A DNA stretch of 64,000 nt from assembly GCA_015522475.1 (NCBI GenBank), contig WAMF01000018.1, positions 1 to 64,000 on the forward strand, in the 5' to 3' direction. Shown one piece after another: positions 51,521 through 60,315 of the stretch; position 1 is the first letter of the stretch; the number at the start of each line of letters is the position of its first letter. A model generated the notes under the pieces. The model saw only the letters and a program-made list of their open reading frames with translations. It was not told the origin of the DNA and searched no databases. The stretch is from Microcaldota archaeon (GTDB taxonomy: Archaea > Micrarchaeota > Micrarchaeia > Anstonellales > J096). Both the position numbers and the translations under genes were made by a program.

Positions 51521-51943
51521 ATGATTACACCCTACGACGTAGAACCTAACAAGTTTATAGAGGCGCTAGCCAAAGAGCTAGAGAAGATAGGTATAGAGAA
51601 AGCTGAGTTCGTCGAGTATGTAAAGAGCGGTGCTCATAAGGAGAGGCCTCCGGAACAGGAGGATTTCTTCTACAGGAGATGCGCGGCCATATTGAGGAAA
51701 GCTTACATACAAGGTAAAGTTGGCACAAACAAGCTGAGAAGAGCCTTCGGCGGCAGAAAAAATAGAGGTGTAAAACCAGAACACAAAGTGAAAGCAGGGG
51801 GCAAGATTATACGTGTGGCCTTGCAGTCTCTGGAAAAAGCGGGCCTTATGCAAAAAGGACCAGATGGAAAAGGCAGAGTATTAAGCCCAAAAGGCAGAGC
51901 TCTCCTAGACAAAGTAGCTAAAAATATTGCTGGGAGTAACTAA
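51521..51943 (+). CDS. rps19e: Small-subunit ribosomal protein S19e
   Basis: Binds the head of the 30S subunit and is needed for late maturation of 18S/16S-type rRNA; archaeal and eukaryotic only. Patches: TPYDVEPNKFIEALAKELE, FFYRRCAAILRKAYIQGKVG, RAFGGRKNRGVKPEHK and VALQSLEKAGLM. The 140-residue length is normal. It opens the translation cluster; GAGGTGA precedes the ATG. Confidence 0.96.
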   Translation: MITPYDVEPNKFIEALAKELEKIGIEKAEFVEYVKSGAHKERPPEQEDFFYRRCAAILRKAYIQGKVGTNKLRRAFGGRKNRGVKPEHKVKAGGKIIRVALQSLEKAGLMQKGPDGKGRVLSPKGRALLDKVAKNIAGSN

Positions 51944-52069
51944 AGGATGTAAAGGATAAATGGAATAGTCAAAAAAGCAAAGAAGACCGCAAGAGCGAGG
52001 ATTGGTTTGCCATTCATATTCGCTCATATAGGACAAAGTCCCTATTGAAGAAAGTGAAGAAGGGGAAGT

Positions 52070-52396
52070 ATGACGAGGATTATATCTGGATCAGGTGAGT
52101 CTGAAGGAAGAGGCAATTTGCCAAAGGAAGGCACTTCAGCATCTGACAACGAGCAACTCCTCGTCATAAAAAAGGCAAGCTCCGCCCTCCTAGAACCAGA
52201 GGCACATGCAAGGCTTATGTTCATAGTTCAGACGCACGCCGACGGCATGCAAACGGCTCAACAAATCTTGCAGTTAGCTCAAAGGCGTGTCCTACAGACA
52301 GGGCGAAAGCTTACAGAAGAAGAGCTCATCCGCCTCCTACAGCTCCTTAAGGGGAGCAGGAAGCACGAAGGCAGGATTACTATTCACAGAAAGTGA
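52070..52396 (+). CDS. PDCD5/TFAR19 family DNA-binding protein
   Basis: Conserved archaeal-eukaryotic small helical protein. The core LEPEAHARLMFIVQTHADGM, LAQRRVLQTGRKLTEEELIRLL and terminal RITIHRK match the family. The first 35 residues are a disordered Gly/Ser/Glu stretch. Its place between rps19e and rpl39e is the standard archaeal order. Cellular role is not firmly established. Confidence 0.9.
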   Translation: MTRIISGSGESEGRGNLPKEGTSASDNEQLLVIKKASSALLEPEAHARLMFIVQTHADGMQTAQQILQLAQRRVLQTGRKLTEEELIRLLQLLKGSRKHEGRITIHRK

Positions 52397-52468
52397 AGGA
52401 TAGAAAAAGTAAAAAATAGAAAGGTACGTAGCCACGAGTACAATAAGTAAAATGGAGAGGTGTTTAGA

Positions 52469-52642
52469 ATGGCAAAAAAGAATCTCACAAGCAAGTTAAG
52501 GCTCAATGCAGCCACACGCCAAAACAGGCGTTTGCCTACCTTTGCAATAGTGAAGAGCGGGAGAAAGGTTAGAGTCAATCCCAAACAGAGGAACTGGCGC
52601 ACAGATAAGATGAATACAAGGAATTGGCGGAAGCGCAAATAA
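52469..52642 (+). CDS. rpl39e: Large-subunit ribosomal protein L39e
   Basis: 57-residue highly basic protein lining the peptide exit tunnel. SKLRLNAATRQNRRLPTFA, then NPKQRNWRTDKM match L39e. The track start at 52460 is a GTG; the ATG at 52469 follows AGGTG at proper spacing and gives normal length. Confidence 0.95.
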   Translation: MAKKNLTSKLRLNAATRQNRRLPTFAIVKSGRKVRVNPKQRNWRTDKMNTRNWRKRK

Positions 52643-52674
52643 GTAGGTGCGGGTTAAAGTAGATGGGTGAAAGC

Positions 52675-53133
52675 ATGGCTGAAGAAGCAAGCAAGAAAAA
52701 CGAAGAAAGAGCAAAAAAAGACGAGAAAACCAAAGAGGTGGAAAAAGTAAAGGCAGAAGCAAAGCTCGCAAAAACTGCAAATCAAGAGAAAACTAAAAAA
52801 GAGGCTCAAAATAAGGCAGAGGGCAAGAAGGAAAAGAAGAAGGAGACTAAAAAAGAGGCTAAGAAAAAAGTTAAAGAAGAAAAGGAAAAGCCTGTTCTCG
52901 AGCGCGTGTATACTGTCCCCCTAAGGAAAGCTTATGATAAGCCCAGAACCAAGCGTCATAAGAGGGCTGTGAATGTGCTACGCTCATTTATACAGAGACA
53001 CATGAAAGGTATAGCTGTTAAAATCGACAACGCCGTCAACAACATAATATGGAAAGGCCAAAAGCCCCCTCGACGTGTAAAGGTTAAAGCTGTTAAAGAT
53101 AAAGATGGCGTTGTACGTGTAAAGAAGGTCTAA
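52675..53133 (+). CDS. rpl31e: Large-subunit ribosomal protein L31e with N-terminal extension
   Basis: The C-terminal 80 residues are L31e: RVYTVPLRKAYDKPRTKRHK, FIQRHMKG, NNIIWKGQKPPRRVKVK. L31e sits near the exit tunnel on the 50S surface. In front are about 70 extra residues made almost entirely of Lys, Glu and Ala, a charged helical tail not found in usual L31e (about 80-90 residues). ATG 52675 follows GGGTGAA; 52663 is the alternative. Confidence 0.93.
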   Translation: MAEEASKKNEERAKKDEKTKEVEKVKAEAKLAKTANQEKTKKEAQNKAEGKKEKKKETKKEAKKKVKEEKEKPVLERVYTVPLRKAYDKPRTKRHKRAVNVLRSFIQRHMKGIAVKIDNAVNNIIWKGQKPPRRVKVKAVKDKDGVVRVKKV

Positions 53134-53147
53134 GGATACGTGTAAGG

Positions 53148-53807
53148 ATGATAAGGAAGGGACATTTCTTCGGCAACCACTACGTTGGCTTATTCAGTGT
53201 GGCTAACGACAAAGTAGCGCTCTCGCCGAAGGAGGACACAGGAAAATTTGAGCGCCTTCTTAAGGAGACACTAGACGTAGAGGTAAAAAAGGCCAGCATT
53301 GCAGATTCACCCATACTCGGCATTTACGCCGCTATAAGCAACGCTGGCATTGTTTTGCCGGAGTTGACAACAGAGGAGGAGGCGAAATATTTAGCTGAGT
53401 TGTTCGACATAGTCTATGTAAGTGGAGAACCTCTCAATGCATGGGGAAACAACCTTGTTATGACAACAAAAGGAGCCATAATAAATCCAGATATGGAAGA
53501 AGAAGGCAAGCACATAGAAGATGTGTTCGGCATAGAGGTTGTACCCATGAAAATAGCTGGTTACAAAACAGTGGGAAGCGCAGTCGTAGCTACGGAAAAG
53601 GGCTTTATAACCTCTTACAAAGCAAACGACGACGAAATAAAAAGGATAGAAGAGATCTTGCATGTAAGAGGGCGAAGAGCTAGCACAAACATGGGAAGTG
53701 CTCTTCCGTCTATAGGTATAGTGGCCAACTCTAAGGGGGCTATCGTCGGCGAACTCACAACGGGAGTAGAATTAGCCTATATAGAAGAAGGCTTAGACCT
53801 GATTTAA
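53148..53807 (+). CDS. eif6: Translation initiation factor 6 (ribosome anti-association)
   Basis: Binds the 50S subunit and prevents premature joining of 30S. The fivefold pseudo-repeat is visible through recurring strands such as SPILGIYAAISNAGIVLPE, NAWGNNLVMTTKGAIINPD, TVGSAVVATEKGFITS and IGIVANSKGAIVGELTTG. The 219-residue length is normal. Follows rpl31e by 14 nt, the standard archaeal order. Confidence 0.96.
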   Translation: MIRKGHFFGNHYVGLFSVANDKVALSPKEDTGKFERLLKETLDVEVKKASIADSPILGIYAAISNAGIVLPELTTEEEAKYLAELFDIVYVSGEPLNAWGNNLVMTTKGAIINPDMEEEGKHIEDVFGIEVVPMKIAGYKTVGSAVVATEKGFITSYKANDDEIKRIEEILHVRGRRASTNMGSALPSIGIVANSKGAIVGELTTGVELAYIEEGLDLI

Positions 53808-53873
53808 TAATATACTTAACGGTGTGTACTATAATGTATACTTACTCAAAAAGGGAAAGTCGAAGGTGGAAAC

Positions 53874-54218
53874 ATGGCTGACGAGCAAAAAGAGCAGATC
53901 AGTTATGAGGAGTTTGCTAAGCTCGATATAAGGACTGCCAAAGTGCTTGAAGCAGAGCCTCTCGGCGAGAAGCTCATTAAAATGCTCATGGACGTCGGTG
54001 GCGAGAAAAGAACGATTGTTGCCGGCATAAGACGCTGGTACAAACCGGAGGAACTTGTAGGCAAGACAGTCATAATCCTTTATAATCTTAAGGGCAGAAA
54101 GATATTGGGTGTAGAAAGCCAAGGCATGGTCCTTGGTGTTGATGGCTTAGAAGAAGACGGCACATACACTCTCATAGTGCCAGAGAAGGATGTTCCATCT
54201 GGAAGACGAGTTAGATGA
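53874..54218 (+). CDS. tRNA-binding domain protein (Trbp111/CsaA/MetRS-C type)
   Basis: 114 residues: an OB-fold tRNA-binding domain like that appended to MetRS and the free Trbp111/CsaA. FAKLDIRTAKVLEAEPL, KRTIVAGIRRWYKPEELVGK and ESQGMVLGVDG are characteristic. It may serve as the detached C-terminal dimerisation domain of MetRS (metG is not in the window) or as a general tRNA chaperone. Confidence 0.88.
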   Translation: MADEQKEQISYEEFAKLDIRTAKVLEAEPLGEKLIKMLMDVGGEKRTIVAGIRRWYKPEELVGKTVIILYNLKGRKILGVESQGMVLGVDGLEEDGTYTLIVPEKDVPSGRRVR

Positions 54219-54366
54219 AAGGTTGGTTGGAGTTGGATAGTGGAGTCAGACAATGTTAATAAGATCAAGTGGTAAAGTTGTAAGTGTAGGTGGACACAAG
54301 AAAGGGTGTGAATGATTAACAGCTGCTCCACTAAAGCTGGAGGATGGAAAAATCAAAGGTGAGAAA

Positions 54367-54585
54367 ATGGTAAATGCAAACAAAAAAGATGCGCATGTTA
54401 AGAAAGATGTGAAGAAGTTTGAGGTTAGTGGCTTCATAAAGAAGCTAAACAGACCATTCAAGAAAGTTGTTGAAGCGGGTAGTGAGAACTTCGCCGTACA
54501 CAAGGTGCTCTCGCTATTCGGTGCTAACAACGGGGTTAAGCGAAGTCAGATTGTCGTGGAGAGCGTGAAAGAGATGAAGGGATAA
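54367..54585 (+). CDS. rplX: Large-subunit ribosomal protein LX (L18Ae family)
   Basis: 72 residues. The C-terminal part SENFAVHKVLSLFGANNGVK followed by RSQIVVESVKEM matches LX/L18Ae. The first 15 residues are a Lys-rich extension. GGTGAGAAA lies directly before the ATG. It is followed after one base by prefoldin alpha, as in most archaea. Confidence 0.9.
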   Translation: MVNANKKDAHVKKDVKKFEVSGFIKKLNRPFKKVVEAGSENFAVHKVLSLFGANNGVKRSQIVVESVKEMKG

Positions 54586-54586
54586 A

Positions 54587-54991
54587 ATGGCCCCAAATCA
54601 ACAACCAAGCAGAGAGGAAGTTGAGCTCGCTGCTAAAATGAAAGAGCTCGACATAAAGCTCAAGCAGCTCAAAGAAGAGTTGGAGCGCGTTAATAAAGTT
54701 ATGGTCGAGCTTAGCAAGGCAGAGCTGGCCCTTTCCAACGTAAAAGAGGGAGACGAGCTCTTAGTTCCCATAGGCTCGAACGTATTGGGAAAAGTTAAGC
54801 TCGTGGCTGACACCTTCCTAATACCAGTAGGCGCCGGCTACTACGTTGAAGTAGAAAAGGACAAAGCAGTCGAGGAAGTGAAGAGAAGCATAAGTCAAAC
54901 AAAGGAGTATTCCCTTAAGCTGGGCGAGATGACAAAGAATATGGAAAGAGAGTTTGTGCAACTCCTCAAAAAAGCAAGACAATATCTCTAA
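54587..54991 (+). CDS. pfdA: Prefoldin alpha subunit
   Basis: Hexameric jellyfish-shaped co-chaperone that hands unfolded proteins to the thermosome. Two coiled coils (residues 10-50 and 90-130) flank the beta hairpins ELLVPIGSNVLGKVKLV and TFLIPVGAGYYVEVEKD. Length 134 is normal. It is coupled to LX (stop and ATG separated by one base). Confidence 0.94.
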   Translation: MAPNQQPSREEVELAAKMKELDIKLKQLKEELERVNKVMVELSKAELALSNVKEGDELLVPIGSNVLGKVKLVADTFLIPVGAGYYVEVEKDKAVEEVKRSISQTKEYSLKLGEMTKNMEREFVQLLKKARQYL

Positions 54992-55090
54992 TATAAGTTA
55001 TTTATGTTATTTGTTTTTTATCTTCCTCTAAAACATGTTATAACGTATAAACGTTAACTATCCTTTCATTTTCACATACGTCGTGAGACC

Positions 55091-56365
55091 ATGTTTGATG
55101 CACTCAAGAGAAAACTGGCATCTTTTGTCGAAGCTGTCACAAAAGGAGAAGAGGAAAAGAAGGAAAAAGTTGAGAAAGAAGAAATAGGGGAAAAAGAAAA
55201 ACCATTGGAAGAAGGTAAAAATGAAGAGAAGCAACTTATTGTTGAACCCACTGAGTACATCGAAGAGAAAGCTACTCCGGAGCGCGGAGAAGAAGAACAG
55301 AAGATAAGAGAAGCAATCCAGAAAGAGACGAAGGAGGTTAGCACAGAACAAAGCACAAAACAAGAAAAAACAGTGGAGGCACCGAAGCCAAAAGAAGTAA
55401 AAGAAACGAAGACAAACAGAGAGGAAGCGGAAGAAGTCGGCAAAGAGGAAAGCAAAGCTCTTCCAAAGACAAAGGTAAAAGTGGGCTTAGCTAAAAAGGC
55501 CCTGGCCTTGTTTACAAAAAAGGTAAAAATCGAAGCTAAAGAGCTGGATACGGCTCTAGAACAATTAGAGCTAGACCTAATAGAGGCGGATGTAGCTTTT
55601 GAGCTTGTTGAAGAAATAAAGGAAGAAATAAAGGCTCAGCTCGAAGGAAAAGAACTCTCGCCAAAAGAAGTAGAAGAAGCAGTTAGGCACGTCATACACG
55701 ACGTCGTAGAGAAATCCATGAAAGAAGGCTTTAACATAGTGGAGAGAGCTAAGGCCAAAGAGGAAAAGCCCTTTGTTATAGCATTCTTCGGTGTTAACGG
55801 CGTAGGCAAAACAACGACAATAGCAAAAATCGCATACATGTTGAAAAAGGCGGGCCTTAAAGTTGTCCTATGTGCATCGGACACCTTTAGAGCGGCAGCC
55901 ATAGAACAGCTAGAGAAGCATGCTAAGGCACTAGACGTCGATTTCATAAAAGGAGAGTATGGGGCACATCCTGCGAGCGTAGCCTACAATGCCATAGAGC
56001 ACGCAAAAGCAAGGGGATACGACGTCGTATTAATAGACACCGCCGGAAGGCAAGAAGTGAATAGAAACCTCATGAAGGAACTAGAAAAGCTTATACGCGT
56101 GGCAAAGCCGGACTTGAAAATATTTGTAGGAGAGAGTATAGCAGGCAACGCTCTATACGAGCAAGTCAACACATACAAAGAGCTTGTAGGTATAGACGGC
56201 ATTATACTTACAAAGTTGGATTTAGATCCTAAGGGTGGAACGGCCATCTCTGCCAGCAAAGCCACAGGCGCCCCCATACTTTATGTCACAACAGGCCAAG
56301 AATACAAAGACATCGAACCCTTTTCAAAAGAGAAGATTTTGCAGAAGATATTCAGCAACAATTAA
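55091..56365 (+). CDS. ftsY: Signal recognition particle receptor FtsY
   Basis: Membrane-associated GTPase receiving SRP-ribosome complexes. N-terminal 120 residues are a Glu/Lys-rich acidic A-domain. The NG domain follows: GVNGVGKTTTIAKIAYML (G1), DTFRAAAIEQLEKHA, VVLIDTAGRQEVN (G3), LTKLDLDPKGGTAISA (G4). At 424 residues it is slightly longer than average because of the A-domain. Ends the pfdA-ftsY arrangement typical of archaea. Confidence 0.97.
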   Translation: MFDALKRKLASFVEAVTKGEEEKKEKVEKEEIGEKEKPLEEGKNEEKQLIVEPTEYIEEKATPERGEEEQKIREAIQKETKEVSTEQSTKQEKTVEAPKPKEVKETKTNREEAEEVGKEESKALPKTKVKVGLAKKALALFTKKVKIEAKELDTALEQLELDLIEADVAFELVEEIKEEIKAQLEGKELSPKEVEEAVRHVIHDVVEKSMKEGFNIVERAKAKEEKPFVIAFFGVNGVGKTTTIAKIAYMLKKAGLKVVLCASDTFRAAAIEQLEKHAKALDVDFIKGEYGAHPASVAYNAIEHAKARGYDVVLIDTAGRQEVNRNLMKELEKLIRVAKPDLKIFVGESIAGNALYEQVNTYKELVGIDGIILTKLDLDPKGGTAISASKATGAPILYVTTGQEYKDIEPFSKEKILQKIFSNN

Positions 56366-56460
56366 AAGCAATAAGATTGGCATGTTAAGATGGTGCCATT
56401 GGTAATATAAGGAACATAAATAAAGAAATCCAACGGGAAAGGAGAAAAGGAGGGCAAAGT

Positions 56461-56904
56461 ATGGTATTGAATAAGATGGATGAAAAAACAGGTGGAGGGG
56501 AAAAAGAAAATGAAGAACAGCCCTTTGTCATATGTGTAGATACAAATTTTCTTATATATATTATAAAGCAAAAGATTGAGCTTTCCTCTATAAAGGAGCT
56601 CTTCAGTGAGCCTGTTGTTATAGCCACTGTGCCTGCAGTTATCAAAGAATTGGAGAGGCTAGCTGAGAATAAAGGTAAAGCAGGCATAGCCGCCCGTATT
56701 GCATTAGATTTGCCCCTCTTTATAATAAAGGGTGAAAGCAACGCTTATCTTTCGCCCTATGCAGACAGTGCCCTCGTCCAAGCTGTGAAAGATAAGCTCT
56801 GTAGGGGCGTAGCAACAAACGACAAAAAACTAAGTAAGGCTATAAAGGAAGCTGGGGGTATTGTTGTTGGTGTTAGAGGTACTCGTCAGCTCCAGAGATA
56901 TTGA
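56461..56904 (+). CDS. PIN-domain protein (FCF1/VapC-like ribonuclease)
   Basis: 147 residues. After 20 disordered residues comes a PIN domain: FVICVDTNFLIYII with the first acidic residue, VPAVIKELERL with the second, and ADSALVQAVKDKL then VATNDKKLSKAIKEAGG with the others. It resembles the archaeal stand-alone PIN proteins related to Fcf1/Utp24, which cut pre-rRNA, more than toxin VapC, since no antitoxin gene is next to it. GGAGGG precedes the ATG. Confidence 0.85.
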   Translation: MVLNKMDEKTGGGEKENEEQPFVICVDTNFLIYIIKQKIELSSIKELFSEPVVIATVPAVIKELERLAENKGKAGIAARIALDLPLFIIKGESNAYLSPYADSALVQAVKDKLCRGVATNDKKLSKAIKEAGGIVVGVRGTRQLQRY

Positions 56905-57069
56905 CTTCACTCTTAGTAGTTCGGCAGACATTCTCACTTGTTTTTTGTTTTCCGTAATGTTTCTCTTGTTTTTCGCGTTGGTTTTAACTCTATCCCACCA
57001 TTCCTTGGCCCTCTTTACTCTCTTTATGCATTTCTCTCTATACCCAGGTTTTTGTGTCCCTTTTTGTGC
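56905..57069. other. Convergent intergenic region
   Basis: Between the two PIN genes. T/C-rich on the plus strand; no gene or hairpin of note. Confidence 0.35.
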
Positions 57070-57765
57070 TTAGGGCTGCGACACCTTGCAATGTTTTTTG
57101 AGCCACTCAAAAAAGTTGGCTGGCTCCATATATGCAACGCCTATATGAGATGCAAAGGACATGAGCCCCTCGTCTGCTGTAACAAGTGTAGCGCCCAGAG
57201 TATGCGCCAAAAGGGCTATATCCACGTCTGCCTTGCTGTCGAGAATGCCAGCTCTTAATGCCTCCCTATACTGCTCACGCATTGCCTTGAGCTTACTGGA
57301 TAGTACAGAATCCTTACCTTCCTTAGCCTCTTCTGGCTTAAGCTGCGCCGCTTCTCTTACATAGCGCTCAGCTATCCTTAAACCTTTATTTGTTCTTTCG
57401 CGCATCTCTCCCACAAATGAGCGAAGGACCTCTGCTGGAATCTGCGTATTTAAAGGGGCGCGCTTGATGAATATAAGAGAACCCAGCACATTTGCAGACG
57501 GTATAAAGTGTATAAGCTCATTATAAGCTGACGGCGGCATGTAGAACTTGGCATTTTTACAATCCAAGGCAAGGTTCGCAAACGTCTCTACGGCAGAGTG
57601 TTTTGTCTTAGCAAAGCCGCTTATAGAAGCAGGATTTACAAAAACGCTTGTATCCAATACAAAACGTTCGTAGCAATGCTGACAATGCAGATTCTTTTTA
57701 ACGGCCTTTTCTTTGACCTCTTCATGTCCTTCGACATTCTTGGCCTTTGCCTTATTGCTTACCAT
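57070..57765 (-). CDS. HARP-type (PIN_5/UPF0278) protein, candidate protein-only RNase P
   Basis: 231 residues. Features of the family formerly called RNA ligase partner/UPF0278: RFVLDTSVFVNP (first Asp), a helical middle with PSAYNELIHFI, and a C-terminal ILDSKADVDIALLAHTLGAT, then VTADEGLMSFA with the remaining acidic residues. Homologs of Aquifex RNase P (HARP) belong here and remove 5' leaders from pre-tRNA. The first 30 residues are a Lys-rich extension with CQHC. In archaea its in vivo role is unsettled because RNA-based RNase P usually coexists. Confidence 0.78.
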   Translation of the reverse strand: MVSNKAKAKNVEGHEEVKEKAVKKNLHCQHCYERFVLDTSVFVNPASISGFAKTKHSAVETFANLALDCKNAKFYMPPSAYNELIHFIPSANVLGSLIFIKRAPLNTQIPAEVLRSFVGEMRERTNKGLRIAERYVREAAQLKPEEAKEGKDSVLSSKLKAMREQYREALRAGILDSKADVDIALLAHTLGATLVTADEGLMSFASHIGVAYMEPANFFEWLKKHCKVSQP

Positions 57766-57847
57766 TCATATCGCCTTCTTCTTTTTTATTTTTTTGTTTT
57801 TACTCTCTAATGATTCACATTTTATTCTCATTTTTATCTGCACCAAC

Positions 57848-58834
57848 TTATATAAACTTTATAAGACCTCTGCCTATTTCTGATAGGCGGTCACCAAATA
57901 TTGTGGATGTGACGTTTGTAAATGTAAAGGTTATAGCTAAAGCTATGAGAGGTATTAGGCATTGGTCTGTTATGAGGTTGGCTGTATATGTGGAGAGCTC
58001 TGTAAATATGTTGAAAAGTCTGTGTGAGAAGTAAACTTCAAAGAGGTTGGCAAGGGCTGAGACGTTGCTTGTGGCATTAACAAAGCCAGTTATACCTGAA
58101 AGACTAGAAAGTGTGCATGTCTCGTTGCTCCACAGTGTGCCTAGAACATAAATGTAAGATAAAGGAAGGACGTAGTAAAATGCAAGGCCAACTGCCACCA
58201 TGTAGCCACCGGCGCCTCTCGTAGGAGTAAAGGCTCTAAGCATGAATCCTAGGTATATGAATGTAGGCGCAATGAACGTTGAAAATGCAAGAATCTTTAT
58301 GTAGAGAAGAATAACCATAATCATGAACATTGTCAAAGAAAGGGCATTGTTCAACACAGCTAAGAGAAAGCCGGGCTTGTATGAAATGGGTACATAAACA
58401 CCCTTCGCGCGCGTAGAGAAACCGGCTGAGAAGCTAACGATCGTATTGGATATAACCAATGTGGAAAGCACACCAGTAGGACAGCTAGCAGTAGCATCTA
58501 CAAGATAAGTGGCAATAACACCTATAGGGGGATTTGTTGGGGGATATATCCGAGAGTACTTTGCTACTACTTGAGAATAAACGTGTGGAGAAACGCTGTG
58601 GAGAATTTCCATACTGAAAGGCCTAAAGACGTGTATATCAAAGTGGTACAAAAGAACCATTAAAAGTAGGGCTGCAAATATGTTGACAACCCCTTCTAAA
58701 ATTTCTCTCTTATAAATCTTCTTCAGTCTATCAGATTTAAGAATGACACTCACCATATATATGCCTGCAGCTCCTAAAAAGCCTATGATAGAAAGCATAA
58801 TTGTAATTTGTTGCCATTCTTGTAGTGCCATCAT
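57848..58834 (-). CDS. Polytopic membrane protein with RAFxxxRxxGG loop, paralogue 4
   Basis: 328 residues, about seven to eight membrane helices. N-terminal pattern: a helix, a basic loop KSDRLKKIYKREILEG, a second helix. The family loop is GFMLRAFTPTRGAGGYM at residues 196-212, followed by a membrane segment, and the protein ends SEIGRGLIKFI. The extracytoplasmic loop between helices 2 and 3 contains a Cys (ASCPT) that may pair with a later Cys. Preceded by GGAGG. Last gene of the array. Family not recognised; architecture is reminiscent of VirB6/TrbL/CedA channel proteins. Confidence 0.75.
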   Translation of the reverse strand: MMALQEWQQITIMLSIIGFLGAAGIYMVSVILKSDRLKKIYKREILEGVVNIFAALLLMVLLYHFDIHVFRPFSMEILHSVSPHVYSQVVAKYSRIYPPTNPPIGVIATYLVDATASCPTGVLSTLVISNTIVSFSAGFSTRAKGVYVPISYKPGFLLAVLNNALSLTMFMIMVILLYIKILAFSTFIAPTFIYLGFMLRAFTPTRGAGGYMVAVGLAFYYVLPLSYIYVLGTLWSNETCTLSSLSGITGFVNATSNVSALANLFEVYFSHRLFNIFTELSTYTANLITDQCLIPLIALAITFTFTNVTSTIFGDRLSEIGRGLIKFI

Positions 58835-59010
58835 TTCCCTCCTTATTTTCTTCCTTTACCTTCTTCCACTTTTTTATTATTCCTCTTATTCCTCCCTGCC
58901 TTTATCCTCCTGTATTCCTTATTTTTGCCTTCCAGCTTTTCCTCTTTTTTCTCACTCTTATTTTCTTTTCACCTTTTTTATTTTTATGCTCGCCATTTAT
59001 CTATATTCAT
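58835..59010. other. Purine-rich (minus strand) spacer within the array
   Basis: 176 nt almost purely pyrimidine on the plus strand, so the transcript would be A/G-rich and unstructured, with several AGGAGG words. No ORF longer than 15 codons. It ends with the ribosome-binding site of the 58834 gene. Confidence 0.5.
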
Positions 59011-60315
59011 TTACACCAGCCTCGTCAAGTTGGAGATGTCCAAAGGTTCGCCAAAGAAGGCTGTGAACACTTTCAAAGCTGTATTAAGTATAGCGGTTAT
59101 GACCGTAACTGTGAAGGCAAGCTCAAGAACAATGGGTAAGAACTGAATGGAAAAGACTGTCATGGCCATTAATATGCTAAGTGCACCCACTGTAGTAAAT
59201 AATCCCCCTGCAGCCGCGCTCGTCCGCCCGGGAAGCAGGACGCTAATATAAGAGCCCATCATACTTATACCCGCACTACCAAGCGGACCTAGGAGCCACC
59301 ACGGTGAAAGTCCATAGGCTGTAGGCACTAAGCTAGGCTGCTTTGGAGGTGTCACATCCTCTTTTTTAACGGGCTGGCCCGCTTGATCACTCGCTAAATT
59401 CTGGGCATTTTTGCCTACTTTGTTGGTTATATCTTTCGCGAGGTTTTTAATCTTTATAGACGAGATTTTGTTGAGGTTTTTGAGCACATCCCTATAAGCA
59501 GGGGAGGACAGTTCTGGTTTGTTAGTTTGCAAATTGTATCTCACGATCATCTGCCCCGAGAAGAACTCATAGAAGAGGGCTGAAAGAAGAGGCAAGAAAA
59601 GTGCCATGCCCACAGACAAGCCCACAAGCGTCCCACCGATTTTTCTGAATGGAGGGAACGCCCTTAAGATGACACCCAAAGGCAAGAGCACCTCTATGAA
59701 GCCATACGTCATAATATCGTAGAGGTATAGCATGCTAGCGGATACAATCTCTGATGTGGCTATACTTATCATCGTCGTGTTCATCACAGCCTTAATAAGA
59801 CTCCATATACCTTGAAAGGCCATGGGACTAGTGAAGTATATTGTGTGGATGTTTGGTGTAAACACGCCGCCCGCTATAAAGGCCATGATCTGTAAGAAAT
59901 AAAATGAGAGTTTCAGCGTAGCAGTCATCTCCAACCACAGTCTATAGCCTATTGAGTACACGCTTTCTGTGCCTCCGAAGAGAGGTAAGGGTAAGCAGTT
60001 CACTTCGAGCAACACAGGAATTACTACAATAACAAAGATAATGAAGAAGAAGAACTCCGTAAGTTCTGCCTTTGAATAGCTTTGGAGTCGTTTATTACCT
60101 ATAAGAATGCCTAGCAAGTAGAGGAACACCAAAAAGAAGACACCACTCACACCTATGAAGAGGTATGTAGGAAGAAGTGCCTTTAGAGTCCCAACAACGC
60201 TGCCTCCACACACCGCCTTTTCTATGATTGGTGGTCTGAAGACACCCTCAAATCCCAGCATTTCTACGAGTTTTTGCCATAGAGCAGTTGCCGCGCTCCC
60301 TACTGTCCCTGCCAC
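59011..60315 (-). CDS. Polytopic membrane protein with RAFPxxRxxGG loop, paralogue 3
   Basis: 434 residues with about eight membrane helices. The early loop reads NKRLQSYSKAELTEFFF, the family loop GVILRAFPPFRKIGGTLVG is at residues 214-232, and the protein ends PLDISNLTRLV. Between helices near residues 255-330 is a Lys/Asn-rich soluble insert (IKNLAKDITNKVGKNAQN), probably cytoplasmic or exported depending on topology. Its start overlaps the stop of the upstream gene by one base. Function unknown; the same family as its three neighbours. Confidence 0.78.
   Translation of the reverse strand: MAGTVGSAATALWQKLVEMLGFEGVFRPPIIEKAVCGGSVVGTLKALLPTYLFIGVSGVFFLVFLYLLGILIGNKRLQSYSKAELTEFFFFIIFVIVVIPVLLEVNCLPLPLFGGTESVYSIGYRLWLEMTATLKLSFYFLQIMAFIAGGVFTPNIHTIYFTSPMAFQGIWSLIKAVMNTTMISIATSEIVSASMLYLYDIMTYGFIEVLLPLGVILRAFPPFRKIGGTLVGLSVGMALFLPLLSALFYEFFSGQMIVRYNLQTNKPELSSPAYRDVLKNLNKISSIKIKNLAKDITNKVGKNAQNLASDQAGQPVKKEDVTPPKQPSLVPTAYGLSPWWLLGPLGSAGISMMGSYISVLLPGRTSAAAGGLFTTVGALSILMAMTVFSIQFLPIVLELAFTVTVITAILNTALKVFTAFFGEPLDISNLTRLV

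Noticed and set aside
56461-56904. VapC toxin of a toxin-antitoxin pair
   Set aside because: No small antitoxin gene precedes it; the location after ftsY and the sequence fit stand-alone archaeal PIN proteins better.
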